Shown here one piece after another: positions 43,574-54,678 of a stretch of 64,000 nucleotides of DNA. Where the stretch lies: assembly GCA_008501735.1 (NCBI GenBank), contig QQUF01000009.1, positions 20,862 through 84,861 of the forward strand, read 5' to 3'. The first letter of the stretch is position 1, and each line of letters opens with the position of its first letter. Below the pieces are notes generated by a model that saw only the letters and a list, made by a program, of their open reading frames with translations, was not told the DNA's origin and made no database searches. Origin of the DNA: Calditrichota bacterium. GTDB lineage: Bacteria > CLD3. Position numbers and translations under genes: made by a program.

Positions 43574-46228
43574 ATGAAAACGAATGAACTAAAATACACT
43601 GTTTACGGCTTTGCTTTTGGACTACTTTTTCCAATTATCGCAACTTTAATTGAGGCGTTAGTTAGTTTCGGAAGTTTGGGAATTAGTGCAATTTGGCAAT
43701 CTCAAATGACCCAACCACTTCTTTGGATAATTGACACTGCACCATTTGTTTTGGCTTTCTTTTCAAGAATTGCAGGAAAGCAACACGACGAACTTGAAAA
43801 GTCAATTATTCGCCTAAAGCACGTTACAGTTTCGAGAGATGAATTAGCACAAGAAGTCGCAGAACGTAAAAAAGTTGAGGCTTTATTACAAAATGCAAAA
43901 GAAGAAGCCGAGTCTGCGAACATTGCAAAAAGTGAATTTCTTGCAAATATGAGCCACGAAATCCGAACTCCAATGAATGCAATTATTGGAATGACGGAGC
44001 TTACTTTAGACACTCAATTAAAAGATGAACAAAGAAATTTTCTTAGAGTCGTGCATTCTTCGTCTGAAGCACTTTTGAGGGTAATTAATGATATTCTAGA
44101 TTTTTCAAAAATCGAAGCAGGTTTGATGGAAGTCGAATCAGTTCCATTTTCAGTAAGAGATGTTGTTGAACAAGTTGGTGAAATTCTCGGAATTCGTGCA
44201 AGCGATAAAAATTTAGAGCTAATAAGTTACGTCCAACCTGAAATTCCTATTAATGTTGAAGGCGACTCGACAAGACTAAATCAAGTTTTGATGAACCTTG
44301 TTGGTAATGCGATTAAGTTCACAGAAACAGGCGAAGTCGTAATGAAAGTTGAAAAGAAAGAGTTAATTGTCAACGAGGAAGATGGAAGTCAAAAAGTGAG
44401 GTTACTTTTTTCAGTTTCGGATACAGGAATTGGAATTACTCACACACAACAGAAAAAAATCTTTGAGAAATTTTCTCAAGAAGATTCTTCAACAACTCGT
44501 CAGTACGGTGGCACAGGACTTGGGTTGACAATTTCAAAATCTATCGTTGAACTTATGGACGGGAGAATTTGGTTAGAAAGTGAAAAAGGGAAAGGTAGTA
44601 ATTTTCTTTTTGAAATTGACTTTCCTTTCAAACCATCTGAAGAAAATATTACAGAATTTGCTTATCCTGATTTCAAAAATATTTCGGTCTTGGTAGTTGA
44701 TGACAATAAAACAAACCGTTTCATTCTAAACAATGTTCTTAATTCTTGGGGATTTACTGTTGCAGAAGTTCCGAGTGGACAAGAAGCAATCGATCATTTA
44801 AAGAATCCTGAAAATAAAGTTGATTTAGTTGTCTTAGATCACCAAATGCCTGGAATGGATGGAGTTCAAGTTGCTTACTCAATTCGTAATGATATGAATT
44901 TGAAAGACTTAAAAATTGTGATGCTTTCTTCTTGGGGAGGACTTTTACAGAAAGACAAAATTGCTTTGGATTTGGCAGATTCTGTAAGTAAACCAATAAA
45001 GCAATCTGTTTTGTTTGAAGTTTTGATGAAGGGATTGAGGTTTGAAAAAGCTACAGTTCAAACTCAGGAAACCGAAGTTCAAGTCAAAAAAGAAAAACGT
45101 AAAATTGTAAACCGTCAACATATTAGAATACTCTTAGTTGAAGACAATATTGACAATCAAAATTTAGCGAAGAAAATTTTGGAGAAAGCGGGTTTTTCAG
45201 TTGACGTTGCTAACAATGGTCAAATTGCTCACGAAGCAGTGAAGAGATTTTCTTTTGATTTGATTTTGATGGATATTCAAATGCCTGTAATGGGAGGCTT
45301 TGAAGCAACTACAGAAATTCGTAAATGGGAAAAAGAGACCAAGCACGCAAGAATTCCAATTGTTGCTTTGACTGCTCACGCTTTGGAAGGATATAGAGAA
45401 AAATGCCTTGAAAATGATATGGACGATTACATCACTAAACCTCTAAAAAGAAAAGATTTAATAAAAATTATTGACAATTGGGTTGACACAAGACCAATAA
45501 TTTTTATTGTTGATGATTTGGAAGAAAACAGACTTTTAATTGAAAGCTATTTGAAAAAAGACGGCTCTTACAAAATTTTAATGGCTGAAAATGGTAAGCA
45601 AGCTGTTTCATTATTTTTGCAAAAACCTGTTTCTCTGATTTTAATGGATATGGAAATGCCAGTTAAAAATGGTTATGAGGCTGCGAAGACGATTCGTGCT
45701 TTAGGAACAGGGAAAACGATTCCCATTGTAGCAATGACTGCTCATCAAGGTGCAGAGGAAATTAAAAAATGTATTGATTCAGGTTGTTCAGATTATATTC
45801 CAAAACCTATTCGAAGAAAAGATTTGTTTGAAATAATTGAAAAGAATTTGTTTCAAGAGAAACCTTCTTCAAAAACAGGTAAAGATTCTTCGAGAAAATT
45901 TCACCAAAATGAAATTGATGTTTACGTCGAAGGTGAACTTACAGAGTTAACGCCTAAGTTTTTACATAACCAATTTCTTAACGTTGACACAATTAAAAAG
46001 CTACTCGTAAGTAAAAGTTATCAAGAAATTAAAAAGATTGGTTTGACAATGCGTAACTCTGGTAGTGTTTACGGTTTTAATGAAATTAGCATTCTTGGAA
46101 AGGAAATTGAAAAGGCATCGGAAGATAACAATAGCGAAAAAATTGAGGTCTTAACAAACGGCTTAGTTGAATATTTACACCGCGTTAAAATTTATGATTC
46201 GGATAAAAAACTAATTTCTTTTGAATAA
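43574..46228 (+). CDS. Membrane hybrid histidine kinase with three receivers and a histidine-less HPt
   Basis: 884 residues. Two transmembrane segments (about 10-35 and 45-65), a coiled-coil linker, then HisKA with His128 ([17 protein letters not shown]) and HATPase ([21 protein letters not shown]). Three receivers follow in a row: Asp422 ([13 protein letters not shown]), Asp567 ([13 protein letters not shown]) and Asp692 ([13 protein letters not shown]). The last 90 residues align well with the free HPt protein at 50651, but the phosphoacceptor position reads IGLTMR instead of IGHSMK (Leu824). So this C-terminal domain cannot be an ordinary phosphotransfer site. It probably serves as a docking or regulatory domain. 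It follows the receiver-PP2C gene by 37 bases. Confidence 0.93.
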   Translation: MKTNELKYTVYGFAFGLLFPIIATLIEALVSFGSLGISAIWQSQMTQPLLWIIDTAPFVLAFFSRIAGKQHDELEKSIIRLKHVTVSRDELAQEVAERKKVEALLQNAKEEAESANIAKSEFLANMSHEIRTPMNAIIGMTELTLDTQLKDEQRNFLRVVHSSSEALLRVINDILDFSKIEAGLMEVESVPFSVRDVVEQVGEILGIRASDKNLELISYVQPEIPINVEGDSTRLNQVLMNLVGNAIKFTETGEVVMKVEKKELIVNEEDGSQKVRLLFSVSDTGIGITHTQQKKIFEKFSQEDSSTTRQYGGTGLGLTISKSIVELMDGRIWLESEKGKGSNFLFEIDFPFKPSEENITEFAYPDFKNISVLVVDDNKTNRFILNNVLNSWGFTVAEVPSGQEAIDHLKNPENKVDLVVLDHQMPGMDGVQVAYSIRNDMNLKDLKIVMLSSWGGLLQKDKIALDLADSVSKPIKQSVLFEVLMKGLRFEKATVQTQETEVQVKKEKRKIVNRQHIRILLVEDNIDNQNLAKKILEKAGFSVDVANNGQIAHEAVKRFSFDLILMDIQMPVMGGFEATTEIRKWEKETKHARIPIVALTAHALEGYREKCLENDMDDYITKPLKRKDLIKIIDNWVDTRPIIFIVDDLEENRLLIESYLKKDGSYKILMAENGKQAVSLFLQKPVSLILMDMEMPVKNGYEAAKTIRALGTGKTIPIVAMTAHQGAEEIKKCIDSGCSDYIPKPIRRKDLFEIIEKNLFQEKPSSKTGKDSSRKFHQNEIDVYVEGELTELTPKFLHNQFLNVDTIKKLLVSKSYQEIKKIGLTMRNSGSVYGFNEISILGKEIEKASEDNNSEKIEVLTNGLVEYLHRVKIYDSDKKLISFE

Positions 46229-46347
46229 ATTTAAAAAAGTAGAATTTTTAATTACGGATTTCACGTTACATTAAAAAATAATGTTTGAATTTTTAGGTAA
46301 GTAATATCTTAGTAATAATTTTTATTTAAAATAAAGGAAGTGACAAA

Positions 46348-47496
46348 ATGAAACTTGAACAATTACTTTGGACAGAACAAAACGGTTGGCAAAACGAATC
46401 ACCTGAAAAAAGTGTTGAAAACCCACAACTTGTTCTTTACTTCGGAAGTACAGGGGTTTTGGAATCGGGAGAACGTTATGATGATTTAAAAAAACGTTAC
46501 CCAAATTCAAATTTAATCGGTTGTACGACTTCAGGTGAAATTATTGAAGAAGATGTTTTTGATGATTCAGTTGTAGTAACTGCTATGGAGTTTGCTTCAA
46601 CAAAAACTCAAATTGCCACTTTAAAAATAGGTGATGTCGAAAATTCAACAGAAGCAGGAAAGAAATTAGCAGAAGAATTAAATTCTGACGGATTAGCTGG
46701 AGTTATGGTGATTTCAGATGGAGGAATGGTAAATGGAAGTCAATTAGTTAAAGGGCTTTCAAGTATTTTAGGAACTGAAATTCCAATTACTGGTGGATTA
46801 GCAGGAGATGGAGCAAGGTTTCAGAAAACTTTAGTCGGTTTTAACAATAGACCTGAGCAAGGAAGAATTGTCGCTATCGGACTTTACGGAGATAAAATTA
46901 CAATTGGTCACGGTTCAGTTGGTGGTTGGGATACTTTCGGACCTGAAAGAGAAATCACTCGCTCAAAAGACAACGTGCTTTTTGAACTTGATGGTAAGCC
47001 TGCTTTAGAACTTTACAAACTTTATCTTGGTGAAGAAGCAGCAAACTTACCAGGAAGTGCTTTACTTTTCCCACTTTCTGTCAGACCAAAAGACAGCAAA
47101 GAACAGGGAGTTGTAAGAACAATTCTTACGATTGACGAAGAGCAGCAAAGTATGACTTTTGCAGGTGATTTGCCAGAAGGTTACTCTGCACAACTTATGA
47201 GAGCTAATTTTGAAAGACTCATTGACGGAGCAGAAGAAGCAGCAAAAATTGCAAATACCGAAAATGAAATTGACGGTGAAAAATTAGCAATTTTAATTAG
47301 TTGTGTTGGCAGAAAAATGGTCTTGGGACAAAGAACTCCTGACGAAGTAGAAGCTGTTCACGAACTACTTGGTGAAGATGTTGCACAAATTGGATTTTAT
47401 TCTTACGGAGAAATTTCTCCTCACGTTGAAATTTCAGGCAGTTGTGAACTTCACAATCAAACAATGACTATTACTTTGCTCTCGGAAAATGCATAA
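46348..47496 (+). CDS. FIST-domain sensor protein
   Basis: 382 residues with FIST_N (about 20-215: [38 protein letters not shown]) and FIST_C (about 215-365: [13 protein letters not shown], closing [11 protein letters not shown]). FIST is a predicted small-ligand sensory module found in signal transduction, often beside or within kinases. No other domain is present. Its last 8 bases overlap the start of the hybrid kinase at 47489, so the two should be made together and probably form one sensor complex. The ligand is unknown. A good AAGGAAG precedes the ATG. Confidence 0.93.
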   Translation: MKLEQLLWTEQNGWQNESPEKSVENPQLVLYFGSTGVLESGERYDDLKKRYPNSNLIGCTTSGEIIEEDVFDDSVVVTAMEFASTKTQIATLKIGDVENSTEAGKKLAEELNSDGLAGVMVISDGGMVNGSQLVKGLSSILGTEIPITGGLAGDGARFQKTLVGFNNRPEQGRIVAIGLYGDKITIGHGSVGGWDTFGPEREITRSKDNVLFELDGKPALELYKLYLGEEAANLPGSALLFPLSVRPKDSKEQGVVRTILTIDEEQQSMTFAGDLPEGYSAQLMRANFERLIDGAEEAAKIANTENEIDGEKLAILISCVGRKMVLGQRTPDEVEAVHELLGEDVAQIGFYSYGEISPHVEISGSCELHNQTMTITLLSENA

Positions 47497-50400
47497 ACTC
47501 CTTGAAAAACAATTAAAAAGAGCTTCCAAAAGAACCTCTGACGGCGAACCGAATTTGGAAAAGTTGCTTGAAATGATTTCGGCAACTTATGACGAAGCAG
47601 ACAAAGAACGTCGTCTTAGAGATCGCTCACTTTCTTTAATGTCTGATGAACTTTTAGGTTTAAACAGTAAGATTAAAGAACAGGGTGAAGCTCGAATTCA
47701 CGGAATAATGGATAACGTTGTTGATGGAATTCTAACTATTGATAGTCAAGGGAGAATTGAATCTTTCAATTCTTCAGCAGAAAGAATTTTTGGCTATTCC
47801 GCAAGTGAGATTTTGGGACAAAGTGTTACTTATTTATTTGAAAATATTAATAATGATTTTGAAAATTTTATAGAAAAGTATTTCAGTGACAAGGATTCCG
47901 AATCAACTAAAATTCGTGATGAAGCGACTGCACGTCGAAAGGATCTTTCTGTTTTCCCAAGTGACTTAGCTGTAAGTTCGATGACAGTTGGTGAAGAAAA
48001 ACTTTTCATTGCCACAGTGCGAGATATTACAGAACGTAAAAAAGCTGAAAATGAGCTTCTCAAAAGGGATATTTTACTTCAAGCTGCTTCACAAGCAACA
48101 AATTATTTACTTAGGGGAAAAGACCTTGAAAGTTCAATTAAACAAGTTCTTGAAACTTTGGGAAGAGCTACTTTTTCAGATAGAATTCACATTTTCCAAA
48201 ACTTGGAGTTGGAAGATGGAACTAAAGTTTATTCTCAAAGATATGAATGGACGGCATCTCACTCAAATTCATTAATCCACAGTCCGGAATCCAAACTTTT
48301 TACTTGGGGGAAATTTGGTCTTGAGCGTTGGTTTGATTTGTTCAGCCGTGGAGAAACCATTTCTTCAAAAGTGAAAGATCTTGAAGAGAAAGAGCAATTT
48401 ATTTTGAAGTCACAAGGAGTTCTTTCTTTTTTAAGTGCTCCAATTTTCGTAGGTGATAAATTTTGGGGATTTATTGGTTTTGATGATTGTCATTCTGAAA
48501 GAGAATGGTCAAAAAATGAGGAAGCAATTTTATTTTCGGCTTCTGCAAGTATTGGCGAAGCGATAGAACGACAGAAAGACAAAAATAATTTGATTGAAGC
48601 AGTAAATGCTGCTGAGCAAGCTAATGTTTCTAAAAGTGAATTTTTGGCAAATATGAGTCACGAAATCCGAACTCCACTTAATGCAATCATTGGAATGACG
48701 GAGTTAACTTTAGATACTGATTTAAATCGCGAACAAGATGGATTTCTGAAAGTTGTGCTTTCCTCTTCTGAAGCACTTTTACGAGTCATTAATGACATTC
48801 TTGATTTTTCAAAAATTGAAGCAGGGCAAATTGAATTAGAACACATTGGATTTAATATTCGCGAAGTTGCAGAGAGCGTTGCTGAGGTTTTAAGTGTTAA
48901 AGCAAATGAGAAGAAAGTCGAAATGATTTGTTTTGTCGAACAACAAATTTCGCCTTTTGTAGTCGGAGACCCTGATAGAATTAGACAAATTTTGATAAAC
49001 CTTGTTGGTAATGCTATAAAATTTACAACAATTGGTGAAGTTGTCATTAAAGTTGAAATGGAAAGTGTAGAAGAAAATCAAAATGGTAAAAAAATACAAC
49101 TTCACTTTACTGTCTCGGATACTGGAATTGGAATTGCACAAGAAAAAGTCGGTAAAATTTTTGAAAAGTTTGCACAAGAAGACAGTTCGACAACTAGAAG
49201 ATTTGGGGGAACTGGACTAGGGTTGAGTATTAGTAAACTTCTTGTCGAATTGATGGGCGGAACAATTTGGGTTGAAAGTGAAGAAGGAAAGGGAAGTAAA
49301 TTTCACTTTACTTTACCTTTTGAAATTTCTGAACAGCAACCTGAGAAAACCGAATTTATCTACCCAAGTTTTGAAAACTTTAATGTTTTGATAGTTGACG
49401 ATAATTCGACTAATCGTTTAATTCTTAGAAAAATGCTCCTTGCTTGGAATTTCAAAGTTGAAGAAGTTAGCAGTGGAAGAGATGCACTCAATTTACTTCA
49501 AGCAAAGCAAATTGATTTGGTAATTCTTGACCACCAAATGCCTGGAATGGATGGAGTTCAAGTAGCTGAACTAATTTCACATAACCCGAAATTAAGTAAA
49601 ACAAAAATGATAATGCTTTCTTCTTGGGGTGGAATAAAAATTGAAATTGCAAGAAAGTATGGAATCTCTCATTCAATTACAAAGCCTGTCAAACAATCAA
49701 ATTTATATAATATTTTGCTTGAGGTTTTTAGGCTTAAAAAATCAATTGTTGATGAAAAACAAAACCGTTTAATCACTGAAACAAGTTTGAAAAACAAACC
49801 TAAGATTTTACTAGTTGAAGACAATCCAGATAATCAGAATTTGGCAAAAAATATTTTGACAAGAGCTGGTTACGAGGTTTCAATTGCAGATGATGGTAAA
49901 ATTGGCTACGAAAAATTTATGGCTTTCCAATATGATTTGGTTTTAATGGATATTCAAATGCCTATTATGGATGGATTTGAAGCAACCAAAGCAATTCGTG
50001 ATTTCGAGAGGAAAGAACAATTAGAACGCATTCCAATTGTTGCCTTTACAGCACACGCAGTTACTGGTTATTATGAAAAATGTCTTGAAAATGATATGGA
50101 CGATTATATCACTAAACCTTTGAAAAGAAAGACTTTTTTGCAAAAAATTGACAGTTGGATTGATAGAAGACCAAAAATTTTAATAGCTGATGATTCGGTT
50201 GACAATCAAAAATTATTCAAGATTTATACTAAAAAATTAGAAGATTTCAGATTTATATTTGTTACGAATGGGCAACAGGCTTTAGATGAGTTTAATCGTC
50301 AAAGTATTTCATTAATTTTAATGGATATGGAAATGCCAGTTATGGATGGATACACAGCAACTACAAAAATTCGTGAGCTAGAAAATGGTAGTAAAGTTCC

Positions 50401-50575
50401 AATTATCGCTTTGACTGCTCATCACGGAACTGAAGCTGTAAAAAAATGTTTGAGTGCTGGCTGTAATGACCACCTTGGAAAACCGATTAGGAAACAGAAA
50501 TTAATTGAATTAATCAAGAGTTACTTTGAAAGTGGTGAAAATGCCAAGACTGATGAAAGTAAAAAAATTGCTTGA
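47489..50575 (+). CDS. Soluble PAS-GAF hybrid histidine kinase with three receivers
   Basis: 1028 residues, no transmembrane span. A charged N-terminal helix (about 1-70, resembling the linker that follows FIST proteins), a PAS domain (about 72-185: [20 protein letters not shown]), a GAF domain (about 205-365), HisKA with His391 ([10 protein letters not shown]), HATPase ([21 protein letters not shown]) and three receivers with Asp681 ([10 protein letters not shown]), Asp821 ([11 protein letters not shown]) and Asp946 ([11 protein letters not shown]). All phosphotransfer residues look intact. It is coupled by an 8-base overlap with the FIST gene and is followed, after 75 bases, by a free HPt protein, its most likely partner. 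Confidence 0.93.
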   Translation: MHKLLEKQLKRASKRTSDGEPNLEKLLEMISATYDEADKERRLRDRSLSLMSDELLGLNSKIKEQGEARIHGIMDNVVDGILTIDSQGRIESFNSSAERIFGYSASEILGQSVTYLFENINNDFENFIEKYFSDKDSESTKIRDEATARRKDLSVFPSDLAVSSMTVGEEKLFIATVRDITERKKAENELLKRDILLQAASQATNYLLRGKDLESSIKQVLETLGRATFSDRIHIFQNLELEDGTKVYSQRYEWTASHSNSLIHSPESKLFTWGKFGLERWFDLFSRGETISSKVKDLEEKEQFILKSQGVLSFLSAPIFVGDKFWGFIGFDDCHSEREWSKNEEAILFSASASIGEAIERQKDKNNLIEAVNAAEQANVSKSEFLANMSHEIRTPLNAIIGMTELTLDTDLNREQDGFLKVVLSSSEALLRVINDILDFSKIEAGQIELEHIGFNIREVAESVAEVLSVKANEKKVEMICFVEQQISPFVVGDPDRIRQILINLVGNAIKFTTIGEVVIKVEMESVEENQNGKKIQLHFTVSDTGIGIAQEKVGKIFEKFAQEDSSTTRRFGGTGLGLSISKLLVELMGGTIWVESEEGKGSKFHFTLPFEISEQQPEKTEFIYPSFENFNVLIVDDNSTNRLILRKMLLAWNFKVEEVSSGRDALNLLQAKQIDLVILDHQMPGMDGVQVAELISHNPKLSKTKMIMLSSWGGIKIEIARKYGISHSITKPVKQSNLYNILLEVFRLKKSIVDEKQNRLITETSLKNKPKILLVEDNPDNQNLAKNILTRAGYEVSIADDGKIGYEKFMAFQYDLVLMDIQMPIMDGFEATKAIRDFERKEQLERIPIVAFTAHAVTGYYEKCLENDMDDYITKPLKRKTFLQKIDSWIDRRPKILIADDSVDNQKLFKIYTKKLEDFRFIFVTNGQQALDEFNRQSISLILMDMEMPVMDGYTATTKIRELENGSKVPIIALTAHHGTEAVKKCLSAGCNDHLGKPIRKQKLIELIKSYFESGENAKTDESKKIA

Positions 50576-50650
50576 GTTAAAAATGCTTTTTCTTAATTTA
50601 TCAAAGTTGGCATTTATAAATTAAGATTGAAAATTTGAGGTTTTAAAATA

Positions 50651-50965
50651 ATGAGCGAACAAATTGTTGTTTACGTTGATGAAGATTTAGAAGACTTGGT
50701 TCCAGGGTTCTTAGAAAACCGAAATGAAGATATTGATTCAATTAAACAGTTGATTCAAGATGGAAATTTTCCAGATGTTCAAAGAATTGGACACAGTATG
50801 AAAGGTTCTGGTGGAGGTTATGGATTCGACAAAATTAGTGAAATAGGAAAGGGGATCGAAGAATTTGCCAAATCAGAAAGCAAAGATGAAATCCTAAAAC
50901 TTGTAAATGATTTAGCACATTACTTGTCTGTTATCAAAATTGAATTCATCGAAAGTGAATGGTAA
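50651..50965 (+). CDS. Stand-alone HPt phosphotransfer protein
   Basis: 104 residues, essentially only an HPt four-helix bundle. The phosphoacceptor is His48 in VQRIGHSMKGSGGGYGF, with the small-residue pattern that leaves room for the imidazole. An N-terminal extension (IVVYVDEDLEDLVPGFLENR) is shared with the degenerate domain at the end of the kinase at 43574, so the two are paralogous. It is the only HPt with a His in the island and can connect the kinases' receivers to downstream receivers such as the receiver-PP2C protein. Confidence 0.9.
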   Translation: MSEQIVVYVDEDLEDLVPGFLENRNEDIDSIKQLIQDGNFPDVQRIGHSMKGSGGGYGFDKISEIGKGIEEFAKSESKDEILKLVNDLAHYLSVIKIEFIESEW

Positions 50966-51007
50966 AATTTTAATTTCAAATCGGGATTAATAAATTCAGG
51001 TAATTTT

Positions 51008-53650
51008 ATGACTCAAGAAAACCCAAAATCTAATCAGAATATTCTTGAGTTTGAAGAATCTATCGCTCTTAGTTCCGAAGAAGTAACTCGCAGAAATGAA
51101 AAACGAAAATATTTTGTAAACGTAAAAAGAGTTCCTCTTCTTAGAGTTTTTGGCTTCATTTGTATTGCAATTTTCGTTTATCTTCACAACACTTTTATTC
51201 TCAAATCTTTTTCCCTATCAGACTACTTGCTTTTGCTTGGAATTTCCTTTTCCTACTCATTCATCTCTTGGGGAGTTCTTTATCTTTTTTATGAAAAAGT
51301 TAAATTTTTTGATTTGGGAATTTTCTTTTTAAGCCTTGATATTTTCTTCTTCACTTTACCTGTTTATTTTTCTGGTGGAACGGAAAGTTGGCTTTTTATT
51401 CTTTTAATAATTAGGGTTGCTGACCAAACTAATACGACTTTTAAAAGAGTACTTTTGTTTTCTCACCTTTGTACGATTTCCTATTTAGGAATGTTAGTTT
51501 ACATCGAAAATGTTGACAATACCCCTGTGGATTGGAGTGTCGAATTAATAAAAGCACTTTGCATTTACCTTTCTAATATTTACATCTCATTAACTGCACA
51601 AACTGCCGAAAAATTAAGAATGAAAACAGTTAAATCAATCGAAACGGCTAAAGGTTTGATTTTTAAATTAAGTGAGAAGACAGAAGAGTTAAAAGAAGCT
51701 CAAGAAGAAGCTGAAAACTTAAGCCAAGCTAAAAGTGAATTTTTGGCGAATATGTCTCACGAGATTCGTACTCCAATGAATGCAATTATTGGAATGACGG
51801 AATTGACTTTGGAAACGGAACTTTCTGTTGAACAAAAAAGATTCCTTGATACAGTTAAGTCTTCAACCAATTCTCTACTTAAAATTGTTGATGACATTTT
51901 AGATTTCTCAAAAATTGAAGTCGGGCAAATTGACCTTGAAGAAATTCATTTCAAAATTATCGAAGTAATCGAGGAAGTATCAGAAAGTTTTGCTCAAAAA
52001 GCTTACATAAAAGGCATTGAATTAATTCATTTTGTTGATTCAGAAGTTCCGCAAACTCTTAAAGGTGACCCTTTAAGACTCAAACAAATTCTAATTAATT
52101 TGCTAAGTAATGCCGTAAAATTCACAGAAAAAGGTGAGATTTTTGTAAAGGTTGAAGTTAATTCTTTTGACCAAGAAGCAAAAAATGTGGACTTACTTTT
52201 CACAATTTCAGACACTGGAGTTGGGATTTCCGATGAAAAGAAAGTTACAATTTTTGAAAAATTTTCTCAAGCTGATTCATCTACAACAAGAAAATACGGT
52301 GGAACAGGTTTAGGGCTTTCGATTTCAAAATCTCTAATTGAATTGATGGGTGGAAAAATTTGGGTTGAAAGTGAAGAGGAAAAAGGTAGTAAGTTTTTCT
52401 TTACCTCAAAGTTTAATCTTTCTGATTTAAAATCAAGTTCTTCAAATTCAGACAACCTTCAAGGTGATTACTCAAAAATCAAAGTATTAGTCGTTGACGA
52501 TAATGAGACGAATCGGTTCATTTTAAAATATGCTTTGAAAAGTTGGAAGTTTGAAGTTAAAGAAGCAGAAAATGGAAAAATTGCTTACAATTTGTTGAAA
52601 AAAGAAGAATTTCATCTTTTATTACTTGACCACCAAATGCCAGAAATGAGTGGAATTGATTTGGCGAAAGAAATACGTTTGAAGCTGAAAAATGACAGCC
52701 TTCAAATTTTAATGCTTTCTTCAGATATGAGAATCGAACCTAAGGTTTTCAAGAGTTTGAATATCTTTGAACTTCTTAACAAACCTGTCAAACGTGAAAA
52801 ATTAGAAAATAGTCTGAAACTTGTCATTGATGAGATTTTACATCAGAAGAAAGAAGTTGTAAAGCCAAAAGTAAAATTGCGTTCCAAAAAAGTGAGGCAC
52901 AGAATTCTTCTTGTTGAAGATAGTTTGGACAACCAAAAATTAGCAAAAATCATTTTGAAAAAAGCAGGTTACTTTGTTGATATTGCTGATAACGGTGAAA
53001 TTGCGGTGAAAATGTTTGGGAAAAATGAATATGATTTGATTTTGATGGACATTCAAATGCCTGTGATGGACGGATTTGATGCAACTCGTAAAATTCGTGA
53101 AAATGAGCAATTAAACAGACTTGAACGGGTTCCAATAATTGCATTAACAGCCCACGCAATGGCTGGTTATCGCGAAAAATGTATTGCAAATGGAATGGAC
53201 GATTACGTTACAAAACCAATAAATAAAAAGTTTCTGATGACAAAAATTATAGAATGGATTGATTTTAGACCATTAATTTTGATTGGGAATTTGCCAAGTG
53301 AAATTAATAAAAAGATTACGTCTGAACTTAGTGGCGAAAATTTTAGAGTTTGTAATTTAGAAAGTCAAAATGAGATTTTGAATAAATTTGAAAGAGCTGC
53401 GGTCTCTGCTTTGATTTTAGATTTTGAAGAGGTTAAAAAAGATGATTTTGCTTTAATTTTCAAAATTCGTGAAAACAAAGAGTTTACTTCAATTCCAATT
53501 TTGATTTATTCAAAAGAGGAAATAATTCTCGATGATTTTGAAAAGAACGGTTTGGATTTGAGAGAAAGAATTTTATGTTTAGCAGACTTAAGTAAGATTT
53601 TAGAAAAATTAAATTTTGCTTTGGAAATTACAATCGCAGAAAAACCTTAG
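51008..53650 (+). CDS. Membrane hybrid histidine kinase with a degenerate third receiver
   Basis: 880 residues. A cytoplasmic start (about 1-40) precedes about six transmembrane segments (about 42-195), then a coiled coil, HisKA with His251 ([10 protein letters not shown]), HATPase ([21 protein letters not shown]), receiver 1 (Asp541, [10 protein letters not shown]) and receiver 2 (Asp681, [11 protein letters not shown]). The third receiver position (about 755-875) is degenerate. It keeps an Asp805 (LILDFEE), but the acidic pair of the first strand is replaced by ILIGNLP, and the conserved Lys is not apparent. So it is probably a pseudo-receiver with a structural role. The multi-span membrane sensor is of a kind I cannot name. 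Confidence 0.92.
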   Translation: MTQENPKSNQNILEFEESIALSSEEVTRRNEKRKYFVNVKRVPLLRVFGFICIAIFVYLHNTFILKSFSLSDYLLLLGISFSYSFISWGVLYLFYEKVKFFDLGIFFLSLDIFFFTLPVYFSGGTESWLFILLIIRVADQTNTTFKRVLLFSHLCTISYLGMLVYIENVDNTPVDWSVELIKALCIYLSNIYISLTAQTAEKLRMKTVKSIETAKGLIFKLSEKTEELKEAQEEAENLSQAKSEFLANMSHEIRTPMNAIIGMTELTLETELSVEQKRFLDTVKSSTNSLLKIVDDILDFSKIEVGQIDLEEIHFKIIEVIEEVSESFAQKAYIKGIELIHFVDSEVPQTLKGDPLRLKQILINLLSNAVKFTEKGEIFVKVEVNSFDQEAKNVDLLFTISDTGVGISDEKKVTIFEKFSQADSSTTRKYGGTGLGLSISKSLIELMGGKIWVESEEEKGSKFFFTSKFNLSDLKSSSSNSDNLQGDYSKIKVLVVDDNETNRFILKYALKSWKFEVKEAENGKIAYNLLKKEEFHLLLLDHQMPEMSGIDLAKEIRLKLKNDSLQILMLSSDMRIEPKVFKSLNIFELLNKPVKREKLENSLKLVIDEILHQKKEVVKPKVKLRSKKVRHRILLVEDSLDNQKLAKIILKKAGYFVDIADNGEIAVKMFGKNEYDLILMDIQMPVMDGFDATRKIRENEQLNRLERVPIIALTAHAMAGYREKCIANGMDDYVTKPINKKFLMTKIIEWIDFRPLILIGNLPSEINKKITSELSGENFRVCNLESQNEILNKFERAAVSALILDFEEVKKDDFALIFKIRENKEFTSIPILIYSKEEIILDDFEKNGLDLRERILCLADLSKILEKLNFALEITIAEKP

Positions 53651-53709
53651 TTACAAAATGGATTTTTGTCAGAGCAAATGTGTAAAAACTCTATCTAGGA
53701 GAAAAATTT

Positions 53710-54048
53710 ATGAAATTTGAAGAAATCAAAGACGAAGATATTTGGATTTTAAAATTTTTGGAAGACAGGTTTGACTCAATGTCAGTTTCAGATTTTAAGG
53801 AAAAAATCACTGCGGAAGTTGAAAATGGTAATAATAAAATTTTACTCAATTTAAATTACGTTGATTTTGTCGATAGTAGTGGCTTAGCGGCCTTGGTTTA
53901 TTGTTTTAAGATTATTGGAGCAGGAGGAAAATTTGGCATTTGTCAACCAAAAGATACTGTAATGAGTATGTTAAAATTGACACGAATGGATAGAGTTTTC
54001 AAGATTTATGAAAGTGAAGAGCAAGCAATTTCTGATTTTAAAAAATAA
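53710..54048 (+). CDS. STAS-domain anti-anti-sigma factor
   Basis: 112 residues, a single STAS domain. The phosphorylation loop reads NYVDFVDSSGLAALV, with the Ser in the normal place for SpoIIAA/RsbV-type proteins, and the rest (GAGGKFGICQPKDTV, LKLTRMDRVFKIY) is standard. It is expected to bind the RsbW-like kinase encoded next when unphosphorylated, and to be the substrate of the PP2C phosphatase at 42343. No sigma-factor gene is present in the window. TAGGAG lies before the ATG. Confidence 0.92.
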   Translation: MKFEEIKDEDIWILKFLEDRFDSMSVSDFKEKITAEVENGNNKILLNLNYVDFVDSSGLAALVYCFKIIGAGGKFGICQPKDTVMSMLKLTRMDRVFKIYESEEQAISDFKK

Positions 54049-54161
54049 TTAACAAAATAGTTGTAAAAATTTTTTTGAATAACAAAATTAAAATTGTAAT
54101 TTACTTAGAAGCTGATTTACGATAGAAATTTGAAATCCCAAAACTTTTGGAGAAATTTCTT

Positions 54162-54599
54162 TTGAAAGAAAGAAAGATAAAATTTACAGTTGATAGCAAT
54201 TTGGAAGATGTAGCGTTGATTGGAACATCTGTTAATAGATTGTGTACAACTATGAACTTATCTGATGTTGAAGCTTATAACATTGAACTTTGTGTTGTTG
54301 AAGCGGCAAATAATTGTGTAAAACATGCATATAACTTTCAAGGTGGTAGCGAAGTTGAAGTTGTTTTTACATTTTTTAACGGCGAAATTAAAATTGAAAT
54401 TTGTGACAGAGGGCAGACAATGCAAAGAAAGTCAGAAACTCCAACTTTAGAGTTTGATCCTGACGATATGGAATCATTACCTGAAAGTGGAATGGGACTT
54501 TACATAATCAGCGAAGTAATGGATAAAATGGAGTACGCAACTTCAGAGGGTAAAAATATTTTAACAATGATTAAAAAGATTGCTCCTGTAACCTTATAA
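54162..54599 (+). CDS. RsbW/SpoIIAB-like ATP-binding anti-sigma kinase
   Basis: 145 residues from a TTG at 54162, chosen because GGAG lies 8 bases before it; an in-frame TTG at 54147 overlaps that signal. A HATPase_c_2 fold is seen: N-box NIELCVVEAANNCVKHAY, G1-like CDRGQTM and G2-like ESGMGLYIISEVMDKMEY. Such proteins phosphorylate a STAS antagonist and bind a sigma factor or another output protein. It completes a PP2C-STAS-kinase partner-switching set with genes at 42343 and 53710. The regulated output is not encoded in the window. Confidence 0.9.
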   Translation: MKERKIKFTVDSNLEDVALIGTSVNRLCTTMNLSDVEAYNIELCVVEAANNCVKHAYNFQGGSEVEVVFTFFNGEIKIEICDRGQTMQRKSETPTLEFDPDDMESLPESGMGLYIISEVMDKMEYATSEGKNILTMIKKIAPVTL

Positions 54600-54678
54600 T
54601 TATTGTTCTAAAAACCAAAAAGTCATCTATAAAAATTTAACTCACTTTAATATTTAATCAAATTTTGGAAACAAAGTA

